A stretch of 64,000 nucleotides of DNA, taken from positions 1 through 64,000 of the forward strand of contig VGUH01000012.1 of NCBI GenBank assembly GCA_016874295.1, read 5' to 3'. This DNA comes from Gammaproteobacteria bacterium. Its GTDB lineage: Bacteria > Pseudomonadota > Gammaproteobacteria > Steroidobacterales > Steroidobacteraceae. The stretch's first letter is position 1. Each line of letters opens with the position of its first letter. The translations under genes were made by a program, and so were the position numbers. This document shows, one piece after another, positions 1-7,972 of the stretch. The notes beneath the pieces were generated by a model. That model ran no database searches. It worked only from the letters and a program-made list of their open reading frames with translations, and had not been told where the DNA came from.

Positions 1-64
1 CCCCCGCTCCCCCTTCCTTCACGATCGCCACGATCTGCGATTCCGTAAACCTCGACTTCTTCAT
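1..64 (-). CDS. IS3-family transposase OrfA, N-terminal fragment running off the window
   Basis: The reverse strand reads MKKSRFTESQIVAIVKEGGA and then leaves the window. This is the typical N-terminal opening of IS3-family OrfA proteins (an HTH_Tnp_1/IS911-type DNA-binding domain that recognises the element ends). The ATG complement is at 62-64, with a GGGAGAG Shine-Dalgarno just upstream. Only 21 residues are visible, so the element's completeness, OrfB and the terminal repeats cannot be judged. The family call rests on the sequence of the opening residues alone. Confidence 0.75.
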   Translation of the reverse strand, partial: MKKSRFTESQIVAIVKEGGAG

Positions 65-67
65 GAC

Positions 68-89
68 CTCTCCCGCGATGCCGGGAGAG
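68..89 (-). promoter_or_regulatory. Inverted repeat overlapping the orfA ribosome binding site
   Basis: CTCTCCCG (68-75) and CGGGAGAG (82-89) form an 8-bp stem with a 6-nt loop. In the orfA transcript the 3' arm contains the GGGAGAG ribosome binding site. Folding would hide it, a known way for insertion sequences to limit translation of read-through mRNA. The function is inferred from position. Confidence 0.4.
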
Positions 90-93
90 TCTA

Positions 94-207
94 TTATTCA
101 CTGTGTCCGAGGCGGGGGAGCTTACGCGCCCAGGTGAGCGCGAACAGCGTCCAGAGCGCGATCAGGGCGAGCACGATGCCGGCGAAAATCCAGAGCTTTC
201 TCAGCAC
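94..207 (-). CDS. Putative 37-residue single-span membrane protein
   Basis: A short reading frame starts at GTG (205-207), preceded by GGGAGCAG at suitable spacing, and ends in TAA at 94-96. The product is LRKLW, then one hydrophobic segment of about 22 residues (IFAGIVLALIALWTLFAL), then a basic tail TWARKLPRLGHSE. This layout fits a small inner-membrane protein. No family is recognised. It lies between the IS fragment and the divergent agmatinase-family gene, so it could be a chance ORF or a remnant left beside the IS insertion. Confidence 0.4.
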   Translation of the reverse strand: MLRKLWIFAGIVLALIALWTLFALTWARKLPRLGHSE

Positions 208-311
208 GGCCTGCTCCCGGGAGGATGGCGGAATTATGCCTTTCCGGACGCGCGGTAGGATAATGACCCGGGGTCATCGACCAGTCGGGCGGCAGAGGGA
301 GCGGCAATCCA

Positions 312-1271
312 GTGGCGGACAGGCAGCGCAACCAGCCGCTCGGCGGCGACGTGATGCCCCGCTTCGCGGGTCCCACGACGATGTTCCGGCTGCCCGAGCA
401 ACGCGAACGCGCGGGCGTCGACATCGGCATCATCGGCGTGCCGCTCGACATCGGCGCCAGCAACCGCGCCGGCACGCGCTTCGGGCCGCGCGCGATCCGC
501 GCCGAGTCCTGCCTGGTGCGGCCGTACGGCATGGCGACCCGCGTGGCGCCCTTCGACAGCTTCCAGGTTGCCGATCTCGGTGACGTCGCGATCAACACCT
601 TCAGCCTCGCGAAGTCGGTCGAGATCATCGAGAGCTTCTACCGCGAAGTGCTGGCGAGCGGCATCAAGCCGGTGTCGCTCGGCGGCGATCACACGATCGC
701 GCTGCCGATCCTGCGCGCGCTGGCGAAGCGGCACGGCAAGCTGGCGCTGGTGCACGTGGATGCGCACGCCGACACCAATGACACGATGTTCGGCGAGAAG
801 ATCGCGCATGGCACGATGTTCCGCCGCGCGCTGGAGGAGGGCCTCGTGGACGGCCCGCGCATGTTCCAGATCGGGCTGCGCGCGACCGGCTACCACGCCG
901 ATGACTTCGACTTCACGCGCGGGCACGGGGCGACGGTCGTGCCGGCCGAGGAATGCTGGAACAGGTCGCTGGCACCGCTCATGGCCGAGGTGCGCGCGCG
1001 CATCGGGCCCGAGGCGCCGGTCTATCTCTCGTTCGACATCGACGGCCTCGATCCCTCGGTTGCGCCGGGCACCGGGACGCCGGAACCGGCGGGGCTGACG
1101 GCCGCGCAGGGCTACGAGATCATCCGTGGCGTGTTCGGACTGAATCTCATCGGCTGCGACCTCGTGGAAGTTTCGCCGCCCTATGATCCGAGCGGCAACA
1201 CGGCGCTCCTCGCGGCAAACCTGGTGTTCGAGATGCTGTGCAGCTTTCCGGGGTGCCAGCGGCGGGTGTAG
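312..1271 (+). CDS. Agmatinase/ureohydrolase family protein (SpeB-like)
   Basis: This 319-residue protein belongs to the binuclear-manganese ureohydrolase family (agmatinase, guanidinobutyrase, guanidinopropionase, arginase), which hydrolyses guanidino compounds to urea plus an amine. The metal-binding signatures are complete: GGDHTI at residues 124-129, DAHADT at 150-155 and SFDIDGLDP at 240-248, followed by PGTGTPEPAG. Length is normal for agmatinases. The GTG at 312 follows GAGGGAGCGG; an ATG at residue 15 (position 354) is an alternative start. It stands alone, with no arginine decarboxylase nearby, so the exact substrate is open. The downstream amino-acid permease is separated from it by a long palindrome. 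Confidence 0.85.
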   Translation: MADRQRNQPLGGDVMPRFAGPTTMFRLPEQRERAGVDIGIIGVPLDIGASNRAGTRFGPRAIRAESCLVRPYGMATRVAPFDSFQVADLGDVAINTFSLAKSVEIIESFYREVLASGIKPVSLGGDHTIALPILRALAKRHGKLALVHVDAHADTNDTMFGEKIAHGTMFRRALEEGLVDGPRMFQIGLRATGYHADDFDFTRGHGATVVPAEECWNRSLAPLMAEVRARIGPEAPVYLSFDIDGLDPSVAPGTGTPEPAGLTAAQGYEIIRGVFGLNLIGCDLVEVSPPYDPSGNTALLAANLVFEMLCSFPGCQRRV

Positions 1272-1299
1272 CTTCAGCGCGGCGCATCCCGCGGTAACT

Positions 1300-1370
1300 T
1301 ACGGTGCCGGGTCGCACTTATCGCACTTATTGCAAGGCAATAAGTGCGATAAGTGCGACCCGGCACCGTA
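1300..1370. repeat. RAYT-associated palindrome, copy 1
   Basis: A perfect inverted repeat with 34-nt arms around a 3-nt centre (AAG at 1334-1336). The outer part carries GGTGCCGGGTCGCACTTAT and contains a 9-nt direct duplication (CGCACTTAT twice). The outer 31 bp of each arm equal the two sequences that bracket the transposase at 10570-11457. It sits in the 127-bp gap between the agmatinase-family gene and the permease. As RNA it would form a very stable hairpin. Confidence 0.95.
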
Positions 1371-1398
1371 CACGCGTCCGCTTCGGTAAGCTGGCGCG

Positions 1399-2808
1399 AT
1401 GTCTGAGCTGCGCCGCGACCTGACCCTCACCCACGGCATTGCCATCGTGGTCGGCATCACGATCGGCACCGGCGTATTCCTGAAGTCCGCGCCGATGGCG
1501 CAGGCGGTCGGATCGCCGCTGCTCGTCATGGCCGCCTGGGCGGTCGCCGGGCTGGTCGCCGTACTCGGCGCGCTCTGCTTCGCGGAACTCGGCACGCTGA
1601 TTCCCCGCGCCGGCGGCGAGTACCAGTACGTGCGCAAGGCTTTCGGCGACCTGCCGGGCTTCGTCTACGTGTGCATGAGCATCCTGATCGGCGCGGCGAG
1701 CATTGCCTCGTACTCGGCGGCGTTCTCGATCTTCCTGTCCGGCGCAGTCGCGCTGCCGGGCCCCTGGATCGAGCGGCCGTATACCCTCTTCGGACAGGAC
1801 CTCAACTGGCAGTTCGGCCTGCGGCAGCTGCTCGGCATCGGCGTGGTCGCGCTCTTCACCGGCGTCAACCTCGCGGGCGTCGCCTTCGGCGGCCGGGTGC
1901 AGACTGTGCTGACCTCGCTCAAGGTGCTAGCGGTCGCGGGCGTGATCATCGGCGTGTTCCTGTTCTCGCCGCAGGCGGCCGAGGCCGCCGCGAGCCTCGC
2001 GCCGGGCGGGGAGGCGGCGTCCGCGCTCACCGCGAGCGGCTTCGGTTTCGCGATGCTCTCGGCGATGTGGGCCTACAGCGGCTGGCAGTACCTGCCGATG
2101 ACCGCGGCCGAGGTGCGCGATCCAGATCGGAACGTGCCGCGCGCGGTAATCGGCGGGGGCCTCCTCGTCGTCGTGCTGTACCTGCTGGTGAACGCGGCGT
2201 ATTTCACGGCGCTGCCATTCGAGGCGGTGGTCACCTCGAACTCGACCGCTTACCCGGGGGCACCCGCGGTCGGCGCGCGCGCGGCGGAGACCTTCCTCGG
2301 CCCGCAGGCGATCTCGCTGGCAGCCGTGATATTCCTGATCTCCGCGGTCGGGGCGCTGAACGGCGTGATGCTGACGCGCGCGCGCGTGCCGTACGCCGCC
2401 GCCCGCGACGGGCTGTTCTTCAGGAGCTTTGCCAGGCTCAACCCCGGTGCGAGCGTGCCGGCGAACTCGGTGATCCTGCACGGCGTGCTCGCGGCGCTGT
2501 TCGCGGTCTCGGGCACCTTCGACCAGCTCACGAATCTCGCGACGCTGATCTTCGTGCTGTTCTGGGGGCTCTCGGGTCTCGCGCTCATGGTGCTGCGCCG
2601 CAAGATGGCGGACTCACCAAGGCCGTATCGCGTGTCGCTGTACCCGCTGGTCCCAATCGCCTTCGTGCTGATCATGGCAGGGGTCCTCGTGAGCACGATC
2701 GTCGAGAGCCCGGCGGAGGCGGGGGCGACGCTGGTGCTGCTCGGCCTGTCGCTGCCGCTGTACCCCTATTTCCGGCGGCGGTCGTCGGCGGTATCCGAGG
2801 GGCGATGA
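1399..2808 (+). CDS. APC-superfamily amino acid permease
   Basis: A 469-residue polytopic inner-membrane protein with about 12 hydrophobic segments. The first helix carries the APC signature GIAIVVGITIGTGVFL, the unwound substrate-binding TM1 motif of amino acid/polyamine/organocation transporters. The C terminus is short and basic (FRRRSSAVSEGR). It resembles LAT- and PotE-like members; the substrate cannot be read from sequence. The start ATG lies 28 nt after palindrome copy 1. The last base of its TGA stop is the first base of palindrome copy 2, so both ends of the gene touch repeats. A polyamine-related link with the upstream agmatinase-family gene is only a guess. Confidence 0.85.
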   Translation: MSELRRDLTLTHGIAIVVGITIGTGVFLKSAPMAQAVGSPLLVMAAWAVAGLVAVLGALCFAELGTLIPRAGGEYQYVRKAFGDLPGFVYVCMSILIGAASIASYSAAFSIFLSGAVALPGPWIERPYTLFGQDLNWQFGLRQLLGIGVVALFTGVNLAGVAFGGRVQTVLTSLKVLAVAGVIIGVFLFSPQAAEAAASLAPGGEAASALTASGFGFAMLSAMWAYSGWQYLPMTAAEVRDPDRNVPRAVIGGGLLVVVLYLLVNAAYFTALPFEAVVTSNSTAYPGAPAVGARAAETFLGPQAISLAAVIFLISAVGALNGVMLTRARVPYAAARDGLFFRSFARLNPGASVPANSVILHGVLAALFAVSGTFDQLTNLATLIFVLFWGLSGLALMVLRRKMADSPRPYRVSLYPLVPIAFVLIMAGVLVSTIVESPAEAGATLVLLGLSLPLYPYFRRRSSAVSEGR

Positions 2809-2876
2809 CGGTGCCGGGTCGCACTTATCGCACTTATTGCCACGCAATAAGTACGATAAGTGCGACCCGGCACCGT
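2808..2876. repeat. RAYT-associated palindrome, copy 2
   Basis: Inverted repeat of 33-nt arms around CAC, with one mismatch (AATAAGTACG in the right arm where copy 1 has AATAAGTGCG). Its first base completes the permease stop codon TGA. Its last base is the first base of a TTG that can start the MNIO gene. It therefore fills the entire gap between two genes. The same single-base variant occurs in copy 3. Confidence 0.95.
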
Positions 2877-3706
2877 TGGGGTTGCCGGATCTCGGGCTGG
2901 GCGTGGGGTTGCGCACGCAGCATTTCCGGCACATCACGACCAAATGGCCGGCGATGGACTGGTTCGAGATCCTGTCGGAGAACTTCATCGACACGGGCGG
3001 CCGGCCGATGTACTTCCTCGACCAGGTCGCCGAGCGCTATCCCATCGTGATGCACGGCGTCTCGCTCTCGGTCGGCAGCACGGATCCGATCGACTTCGGT
3101 TTCCTCGACAAGCTGAAAGCGCTCGCGAAACGGGTCAGGGCGAAGTGGCTCGGCGACCACGTCTGCTGGACGGGCGTCGCGGGCCTGAACGGCCACGACC
3201 TCTATCCCTTGCCCTACACGGAAGAGAGCCTGCGGCACATGGTGTCGCGGGTCCGGACCATCCAGGATTACCTCGAGCGGCCGCTGGTGCTCGAAAACCC
3301 GTCCACCTACCTGACGTTCGGCGTGTCTTCGATGCCCGAGGAAGAATTCATCGCCCGGCTCGCCGAGGAGGCGGACTGCGCGCTGCTGCTCGACGTCAAC
3401 AACGTTTATGTGACCTGCCGGAACCATGACCTCGACCCGGTGGCATACCTGGCGGCGATCCCGGCCGACCGCGTGGTGCAGATCCACCTGGCGGGGCATA
3501 CGGACAACGGCACGCACTGCATCGACACCCACGACGGGCGAGTGGTGGACGCCGTCTGGGAGTTGTACGCACGCTTCACGGCGCGTGTCGGCGCGCGCGC
3601 GACACTCCTCGAATGGGATGCCGACATCCCGAAGTTTTCCGTTCTGCAGCAAGAGGTTAGGAAGGCAGCACGGTTTAGGAACGGACTCCGGAAGGCGGCG
3701 GCTTGA
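2876..3706 (+). CDS. MNIO-family (DUF692) multinuclear iron oxidase-like protein, BufB-type
   Basis: This protein of about 276 residues has the DUF692/MNIO fold, a TIM-barrel binding two or three irons. Members modify cysteine-containing ribosomal peptides: MbnB in methanobactin synthesis, BufB in bufferin synthesis. Expected family landmarks are present in order: LGVGLRTQHF, MHGVSLSVG, WLGDHVCW, LVLENPST, LLLDVNNVYV, VQIHLAGHTD, IDTHDGRV and LLEWD, supplying the His, Asp and Glu ligands. The family's conserved N terminus begins right after the palindrome, so start choice is odd: TTG at 2876 or 2882, or a TTG at 2837 inside the palindrome. It overlaps the next gene by 4 nt (TTGA). No cysteine-rich precursor peptide is visible beside it. 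Confidence 0.85.
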   Translation: MGLPDLGLGVGLRTQHFRHITTKWPAMDWFEILSENFIDTGGRPMYFLDQVAERYPIVMHGVSLSVGSTDPIDFGFLDKLKALAKRVRAKWLGDHVCWTGVAGLNGHDLYPLPYTEESLRHMVSRVRTIQDYLERPLVLENPSTYLTFGVSSMPEEEFIARLAEEADCALLLDVNNVYVTCRNHDLDPVAYLAAIPADRVVQIHLAGHTDNGTHCIDTHDGRVVDAVWELYARFTARVGARATLLEWDADIPKFSVLQQEVRKAARFRNGLRKAAA

Positions 3707-4536
3707 AGCCTGTGGCGACGCCCAGCCTGGGCACCCTCGAAGCCTGGATGCAGGCAGTCGTGATGCACCCTGAAGGGGCCGAGGCAGGCCTGCGCTCGCA
3801 GCCGGCGCGCAGGTTCATCGCCCCGGCGGCACGTGACCCGTCGGCCGTGGTCCTGCCGTCGAAGCAACTGAATTCTCTCGAGCGCCTCGAGATCTACGCG
3901 CACATGTATTACGCGCGGCTGGTCGAGGTGATGGAAGGGGAATACCCGACCGTGCGGCAGGTGCTCGGGCCGTCGGCCTTCAGCGCGGCCTGCCGGGGCT
4001 ACATCGCGAGGCACCCGTCGCGCTCCCGCTTGCTGAACGGGCTGAGCGCGAGCTTTCCGGACTTCCTGGCCAGGACCCTGCCGCGCACTCACCGGCACCG
4101 GCTCGCGGTGGACATCGCCCGCATCGAGCGCGCGATGGAGGACGTGTTCGACGCGCCGGCGTCAACGCCGATGACCGCGGCAGAGTTCGCGGCGGTCGCT
4201 GACCGGACGCGGCTGTGGACCAACCCGGCGCTGGTGCTGCTGAAGCTGCGCTACCCCGCGAACACGTTCATGAACGCGCTCCGCCGCGGCGGGCGGCCAC
4301 GCATCCCGCGCCCGCGTGCGACCCGGGTGATCGTCTTCCGCCGCGGCTTCCAGGTGCTGCGCCGCGACCAGGAGCCGGAGCAGTTCCGGCTGCTGCAGGC
4401 GCTGGTGGCAGGCCAGCCGCTCGCGGCTGCGGTCCGCGCGAGCATCGGCCGCCGCGCCGGCAGTGCCGAGCGCGTCGCGCAACGCCTGCGCGGCTGGTTC
4501 GCCGAGTGGGCCGGCGCCCATCTCTTCGTGCGTTGA
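3703..4536 (+). CDS. DUF2063 domain protein, putative MNIO partner (BufC-type)
   Basis: A 277-residue protein beginning at TTG 3703, which overlaps the TGA of the MNIO gene and implies translational coupling. The N-terminal half (LEAWMQAVV, NSLERLEIYAHMYYARLVEVMEGEYPTVRQVLG) matches the DUF2063 domain found in partner proteins such as BufC/MbnC-like proteins, which bind the precursor leader and present it to the MNIO enzyme. The C-terminal part is arginine-rich and less conserved. The tight pairing with the DUF692 gene is the usual arrangement. What peptide the pair would modify is unknown here. The stop codon begins a second short repeat element. Confidence 0.8.
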   Translation: MKPVATPSLGTLEAWMQAVVMHPEGAEAGLRSQPARRFIAPAARDPSAVVLPSKQLNSLERLEIYAHMYYARLVEVMEGEYPTVRQVLGPSAFSAACRGYIARHPSRSRLLNGLSASFPDFLARTLPRTHRHRLAVDIARIERAMEDVFDAPASTPMTAAEFAAVADRTRLWTNPALVLLKLRYPANTFMNALRRGGRPRIPRPRATRVIVFRRGFQVLRRDQEPEQFRLLQALVAGQPLAAAVRASIGRRAGSAERVAQRLRGWFAEWAGAHLFVR

Positions 4537-4579
4537 AGGGGACGCGCCCGTTCGCGAACATGAAGGGGCGCGCCCCTGC
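4534..4579. repeat. Second REP-like repeat family, copy A
   Basis: TGAAGGGGACGCGCCC, then TTCGCGAACA, then TGAAGGGGCGCGCCCC form a GC-rich unit with internal inverted repeats. A related unit occurs at 7910-7949 and a short version at 14183-14201. It starts at the stop codon of the DUF2063 gene. It is unrelated in sequence to the RAYT-associated palindromes. Confidence 0.65.
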
Positions 4580-4590
4580 GGTGGTCTACA

Positions 4591-4607
4591 CTAACGTCTG
4601 GCGTTAG
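4591..4607 (+). promoter_or_regulatory. Inverted repeat in the leader of the 4625 gene, possible operator
   Basis: CTAACG (4591-4596) and CGTTAG (4602-4607) flank TCTGG, directly after TACACT, a plausible -10 box. It lies 18 nt before the next start codon. This could be an operator or a small RNA hairpin. No regulator is identified. Confidence 0.3.
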
Positions 4608-4624
4608 CTACCGAGGGGATCACT

Positions 4625-4984
4625 ATGAACATCCGCAGCCTGGCCAAGGGACTCACGTATTGCGGTGAAGCGAAGGGCAAGCGGCAGACGTATTACGTCT
4701 TCGAAAGCGCCGCCGGCTTCGTCGTCATGTCGGCCTCGCGCACCAAGCGCGCGAGCGGCTACTTCAACCTCGTGCGCCGCGACGCGGTGAGCCGCATCCG
4801 CAAGAGTTACGCAGGCAGGCAGGACGTCACGGCGAAGCAACTCGCGGTACGCTCGCGCGGCGCGGGCGTCCGTGACGCCCTGCATGCGCTGAACGTCCTT
4901 TACGTCCTGGTCGCGACCGGTGCCGCGAAGCGCGACGACCGCTACCAGGACACGCGCCTGCACTTCAATATCGCGCCGCGCTGA
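4625..4984 (+). CDS. Conserved-looking hypothetical protein, 119 residues
   Basis: ATG at 4625 follows GAGGGGATC, a good ribosome binding site. The product is basic and soluble, beginning MNIRSLAKGLTYCGEAKGKR, with one cysteine and many Lys/Arg residues (SRTKRASGYF, SRIRKSYAG). There is no signal peptide or membrane segment. I do not recognise the family. The middle part (TYYVFESAAGFVVMSAS, then YFNLV) could be a small beta-rich nucleic-acid-binding fold, but that is only an impression. It follows the MNIO pair but has its own promoter-like leader, and its single cysteine makes it an unlikely bufferin-type precursor. Confidence 0.65.
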   Translation: MNIRSLAKGLTYCGEAKGKRQTYYVFESAAGFVVMSASRTKRASGYFNLVRRDAVSRIRKSYAGRQDVTAKQLAVRSRGAGVRDALHALNVLYVLVATGAAKRDDRYQDTRLHFNIAPR

Positions 4985-5048
4985 GCGGAGGGCGTCCGAG
5001 ACCACCCGCTCCGCTTGCGGGCAGGCCATACAAACCCGAGGGGCGACA

Positions 5049-6843
5049 ATGACCGAGGACCAGCACGGCGCGACCGGATACACGCGAAGGGATTTCCTGC
5101 AGGCCGCAGGCGCAGGCGTCATGGCGATGGGACTGGACGCCGGAAAACCGGTGGCCGCGGCCGCGACGCCGGCCGGGCCGACGGGCGTGACCGGGCGCCG
5201 CGCCGGCCGGCCCGTACAACATCATCTTCATCCTCACCGACCAGGAGCGCTTCTTCCGCCCCGGCGAACTGCCGGCGGGATTCGAGCTGCCGGCTCACGA
5301 GCGACTCAGACGCCAGGGCACGAGCTTCGTGAACCATCGCATCAATTCCTGCGTCTGCACGCCCTCGCGCTCGGTCATCTACACCGGCCGGCACATCCAG
5401 CAGACCGGCATGTTCGACAATACGAACTTCCCGTGGATCACGAGCATGTCCACCGAGCTGTCGACGCTCGGCGACATGCTGCGCGCGGCGGGGTATTACA
5501 CCGCCTACAAGGGCAAGTGGCACCTGACCAAGGAATTCGAGACCGTCAACAAGCTGGGCAGCCCGACCAGGATCTTCACCGAGGAAATGGAGGCCTACGG
5601 CTTCTCGGACCATTTCGGCATCGACGACATCATCGCGCATACGCAGGGCGGCTACCTGCACGATGGTGTCATCTCGGCGATGGCCGGAAGCTGGCTGCGC
5701 GGCAAGGGGCGCGAGCTCGCCGGGCAGGGCAAGCCCTGGTTCCTCGCCGTCAACCTTGTCAACCCGCACGACGTGATGTTCTACGACACCGACGCCCCGG
5801 GTGCGCCAGTGCAGTCCGAGCGCGGCATCACGCACGTCGCCCGCGACCCCGTGGACCCGCTGTATGCGACGCAGTGGGAGTTCGGCCTGCCGCGCAGCCA
5901 CGGCCAGCCGCTGGACGCGGCGGGCCGGCCGCCGGCGCATCGCGACTTCCTGCGCTCGCACGACGCGCTGGTAGGCAACATCCCGAACGAGGCGGCGCGC
6001 TGGCAGCGCCAGCACAACTACTACCTCAATTGCCTGCGCGACGTGGATCGCAACATTGTGCTCGGCGAACTCGACGCCTCCGGCCTCGCGGGCCGCACGA
6101 TCGTCGTGCTGACCGCCGACCATGGCGACATGGACGGCGCCCACCAGCTGCACGCCAAGGAGGCGGTTGCCTATCGCGAGCAGAACAACGTGCCGCTCAT
6201 CATCTCGCATCCCGCGCATTCCGGCGGCCAGCAGTGCCGCGCGATCAGCTCGCACCTCGATCTCGCGCCGACGCTTGTCTCGTTCACCGGCGTCGAGCCC
6301 GGCAAACGCGCAACGATCGTGAAGGATCTGCCGGGCAAGGATCTGTCGGGCCTGCTGGCGGCACCCGGCGAGGCCGGCACGAATGCCGTCCATGAGGGGC
6401 TGCTCTTCAACTACAACATGTTCGCCTACCTCGATGGCGACTTCCTCAACAAGGCCGTGGACTTCATGCACCAGGGCGGCAACCCGAAGGAACTGAAGAA
6501 CGCGGGCATCGTGCCGGACATGATGAAGCGCGGCGCGGTCCGCTCGGTCTACGACGGCCGCCATGTTTTCGCGCGCTACTTCTCGCCGAAGCAGCACAAT
6601 CTGCCGACCACGCTGGAAGCCCTGTATCAGCTGAACGACACCGAGCTCTACGATACGGAGGCGGATCCGGACGAGATGCGCAACCTGGCCGCCGCTCCGG
6701 GCGAGAATGCCGAACTCTTGCTGGCCATGAATGCCAAGCTGAATCGCCTGATCGAGACAGAGGTCGGCGAGGATCGCGGCCAGATGCTGCCGGGCGGTGC
6801 GGACGCGGGCTGGGAGGTCAACGCGGAGACGATGGCACCCTGA
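5049..6843 (+). pseudogene. Tat-exported sulfatase (alkaline-phosphatase superfamily), frameshifted near its N terminus
   Basis: ATG 5049 follows GAGGGGCGACA and encodes a Tat signal (YTRRDFLQAAGAGVMAMG). The sulfatase body lies in another frame: PYNIIFILTDQERFF (from about 5213), INSCVCTPSRSVIYTGRH with the C-T-P-S-R formylglycine site, YTAYKGKWHL, TADHGDMDGAHQ and so on to TGA 6843. The signal frame must shift by one base between about 5190 and 5215, in a run of GCC/GGC repeats, to give one continuous 590-odd-residue enzyme. The catalytic Cys and metal-site motifs look intact. So this is either a recent inactivation or a sequencing/assembly error in GC-rich DNA. Family members cleave sulfate esters in the periplasm; the substrate is unknown. 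Confidence 0.8.
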
Positions 6844-6882
6844 AGGCCTCGATCTGCCGAGTCCCCACTGCGGCCGAAAAGG

Positions 6883-6910
6883 AAAAGGCCCGCCTCTCGG
6901 CGGGCCTTTT
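6883..6910. terminator. Bidirectional Rho-independent terminator
   Basis: AAAAGGCCCGCC (6883-6894), loop TCTC, GGCGGGCCTTTT (6899-6910) make a 12-bp stem that is A-rich on one side and T-rich on the other. It lies between the convergent sulfatase gene and the small membrane-protein gene at 6937-7245 and can serve both. Confidence 0.9.
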
Positions 6911-6936
6911 CACGGACCGCGTCCTGCGGGCCGAAA

Positions 6937-7245
6937 TCAGGGCTTGTAACGCTTCCAGATATTGCACGAAATGATACAGAGCGCAGCACCGGCCGCGAAG
7001 GTGCCGACCGCGCTGAAGATGCTCGTCAAGATTTGACCGACGCCCGGGATGTTCGTCAGTACCCCGGAAAGCGTGGCCAGTACGACTGCCGAAACCAGCA
7101 CGCGGACGTGATCCTCTGCGGCGATGGCGTAGCCACCAGCTAGGCCCAGCAGTACCAGCAGGAGGCCCGCGTACGGGACCTCGGTGAAGGCGCCGACTAC
7201 CGCGATGAGAATCGCGACCCAGCCTACGATCTTGAATGGATTCAC
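6937..7245 (-). CDS. Small hydrophobic membrane protein, 102 residues
   Basis: The product is almost wholly hydrophobic with about three membrane spans (IVGWVAILIAVVGAFTEV; YAGLLLVLLGLAGGYAIAA; and the VLVSAVVLATLSGVL to FAAGAALCIISC region) and a basic end WKRYKP. ATG at 7245 is preceded by GAGGGGGAT, a good ribosome binding site. No family is recognised with confidence. It is monocistronic, ending at the strong shared terminator. The AT-rich stretch upstream is a likely promoter region. Confidence 0.7.
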   Translation of the reverse strand: MNPFKIVGWVAILIAVVGAFTEVPYAGLLLVLLGLAGGYAIAAEDHVRVLVSAVVLATLSGVLTNIPGVGQILTSIFSAVGTFAAGAALCIISCNIWKRYKP

Positions 7246-7322
7246 TGTGCATCCCCCTCAGTCAGTTGTTTATGAACGCGGCCCTGTTAGCAGGTACCGC
7301 TGCGTGCATCGTACTCGCGGTC

Positions 7323-7366
7323 GGGTATTCATGCGAGCTTATTGAAATATAAGGGTATAACAACCC
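7323..7366. promoter_or_regulatory. AT-rich intergenic segment between divergent genes
   Basis: The otherwise GC-rich sequence here contains TTATTGAAATATAAGGGTAT and similar AT runs. It lies between the start of the 6937-7245 gene (minus) and the 7433 gene (plus). It probably holds one or both promoters, but no confident -35/-10 pair was picked out. Confidence 0.35.
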
Positions 7367-7432
7367 AGAAGACCGCCCGGAAACAGCAAGAAGCGGGTTG
7401 CGGCGGGGGGCTTGGGTACCGATGCTGCGGGC

Positions 7433-7900
7433 ATGAGCTACCAGGTCCGCGGACTCGAACCCGCGTTGTTCGAGCAATTTTTCGACCTCGATGATGCCGC
7501 CCTCGCCGGACGTGGCATGCGCCGGGTGCGTGCCGACCAGCCGGTCGGTTACCCCTGCCGCATCAGCCTGGAGGACGCCTCGGTGGGTGAGGAATTGCTG
7601 CTTCTGCCCTTCGCCCACCAGGATGCCGCGACGCCGTTCCGGGCGTCCGGCCCGATCTTCGTGCGTCGCGGGCAGCCGGCCGCGGCGCGCGTGGTCAACG
7701 AGTTGCCCGTCTGCCTGACCTTGCGGCCCCTGTCCGTCCGGGCCTATGACCGCGCCGACGAGATGGTGGACGCCGAGGTCATCGACGGCCGCGAGGCCAC
7801 CCCGCTCATCGAGCGCTACCTGGCGCGCGCCGACGTCGCCTACCTGCACGTGCATTTCGCGCGCCGCGGCTGTTTCGCCTGCCGCATCGACCGCGCCTGA
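7433..7900 (+). CDS. DUF1203 family protein
   Basis: A 155-residue cytosolic protein. It opens YQVRGLEPALFEQFFDLDDAAL, then has CRISLEDASVGEELLLLPF, GPIFVR and a C-terminal CFACRIDRA. These are the hallmarks of the DUF1203 family, whose biochemical role is not established. Three cysteines, including C-F-A-C near the end, may bind metal or be structural. The ATG at 7433 was chosen over an upstream TTG at 7412 because the family begins at about this point. It appears monocistronic, with a REP-like element immediately downstream. Confidence 0.8.
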   Translation: MSYQVRGLEPALFEQFFDLDDAALAGRGMRRVRADQPVGYPCRISLEDASVGEELLLLPFAHQDAATPFRASGPIFVRRGQPAAARVVNELPVCLTLRPLSVRAYDRADEMVDAEVIDGREATPLIERYLARADVAYLHVHFARRGCFACRIDRA

Positions 7901-7909
7901 CCGCAGCGG

Positions 7910-7949
7910 ACGCACCCCTTCGCGAGCAATTGAAGGGCGCGCCCCCTGT
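7910..7949. repeat. Second REP-like repeat family, copy B
   Basis: ACGCACCCC, then TTCGCGAGCAAT, then TGAAGGGCGCGCCCCC aligns with copy A at 4540-4579 with a few changes. It is placed between a stop codon and the next gene's start, as is copy A. Confidence 0.6.
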
Positions 7950-7972
7950 TTCACACCTAGAATGGCGCGGTC

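Noticed and set aside
1300-1370. Palindromes as Rho-independent terminators
   Set aside because: They have no T-run after the stem, the same sequence occurs at several sites, and it flanks a transposase. A secondary terminator effect remains possible.
4625-4984. Precursor peptide for the MNIO pair
   Set aside because: At 119 residues it has a single cysteine, no signal peptide and its own promoter-like leader.
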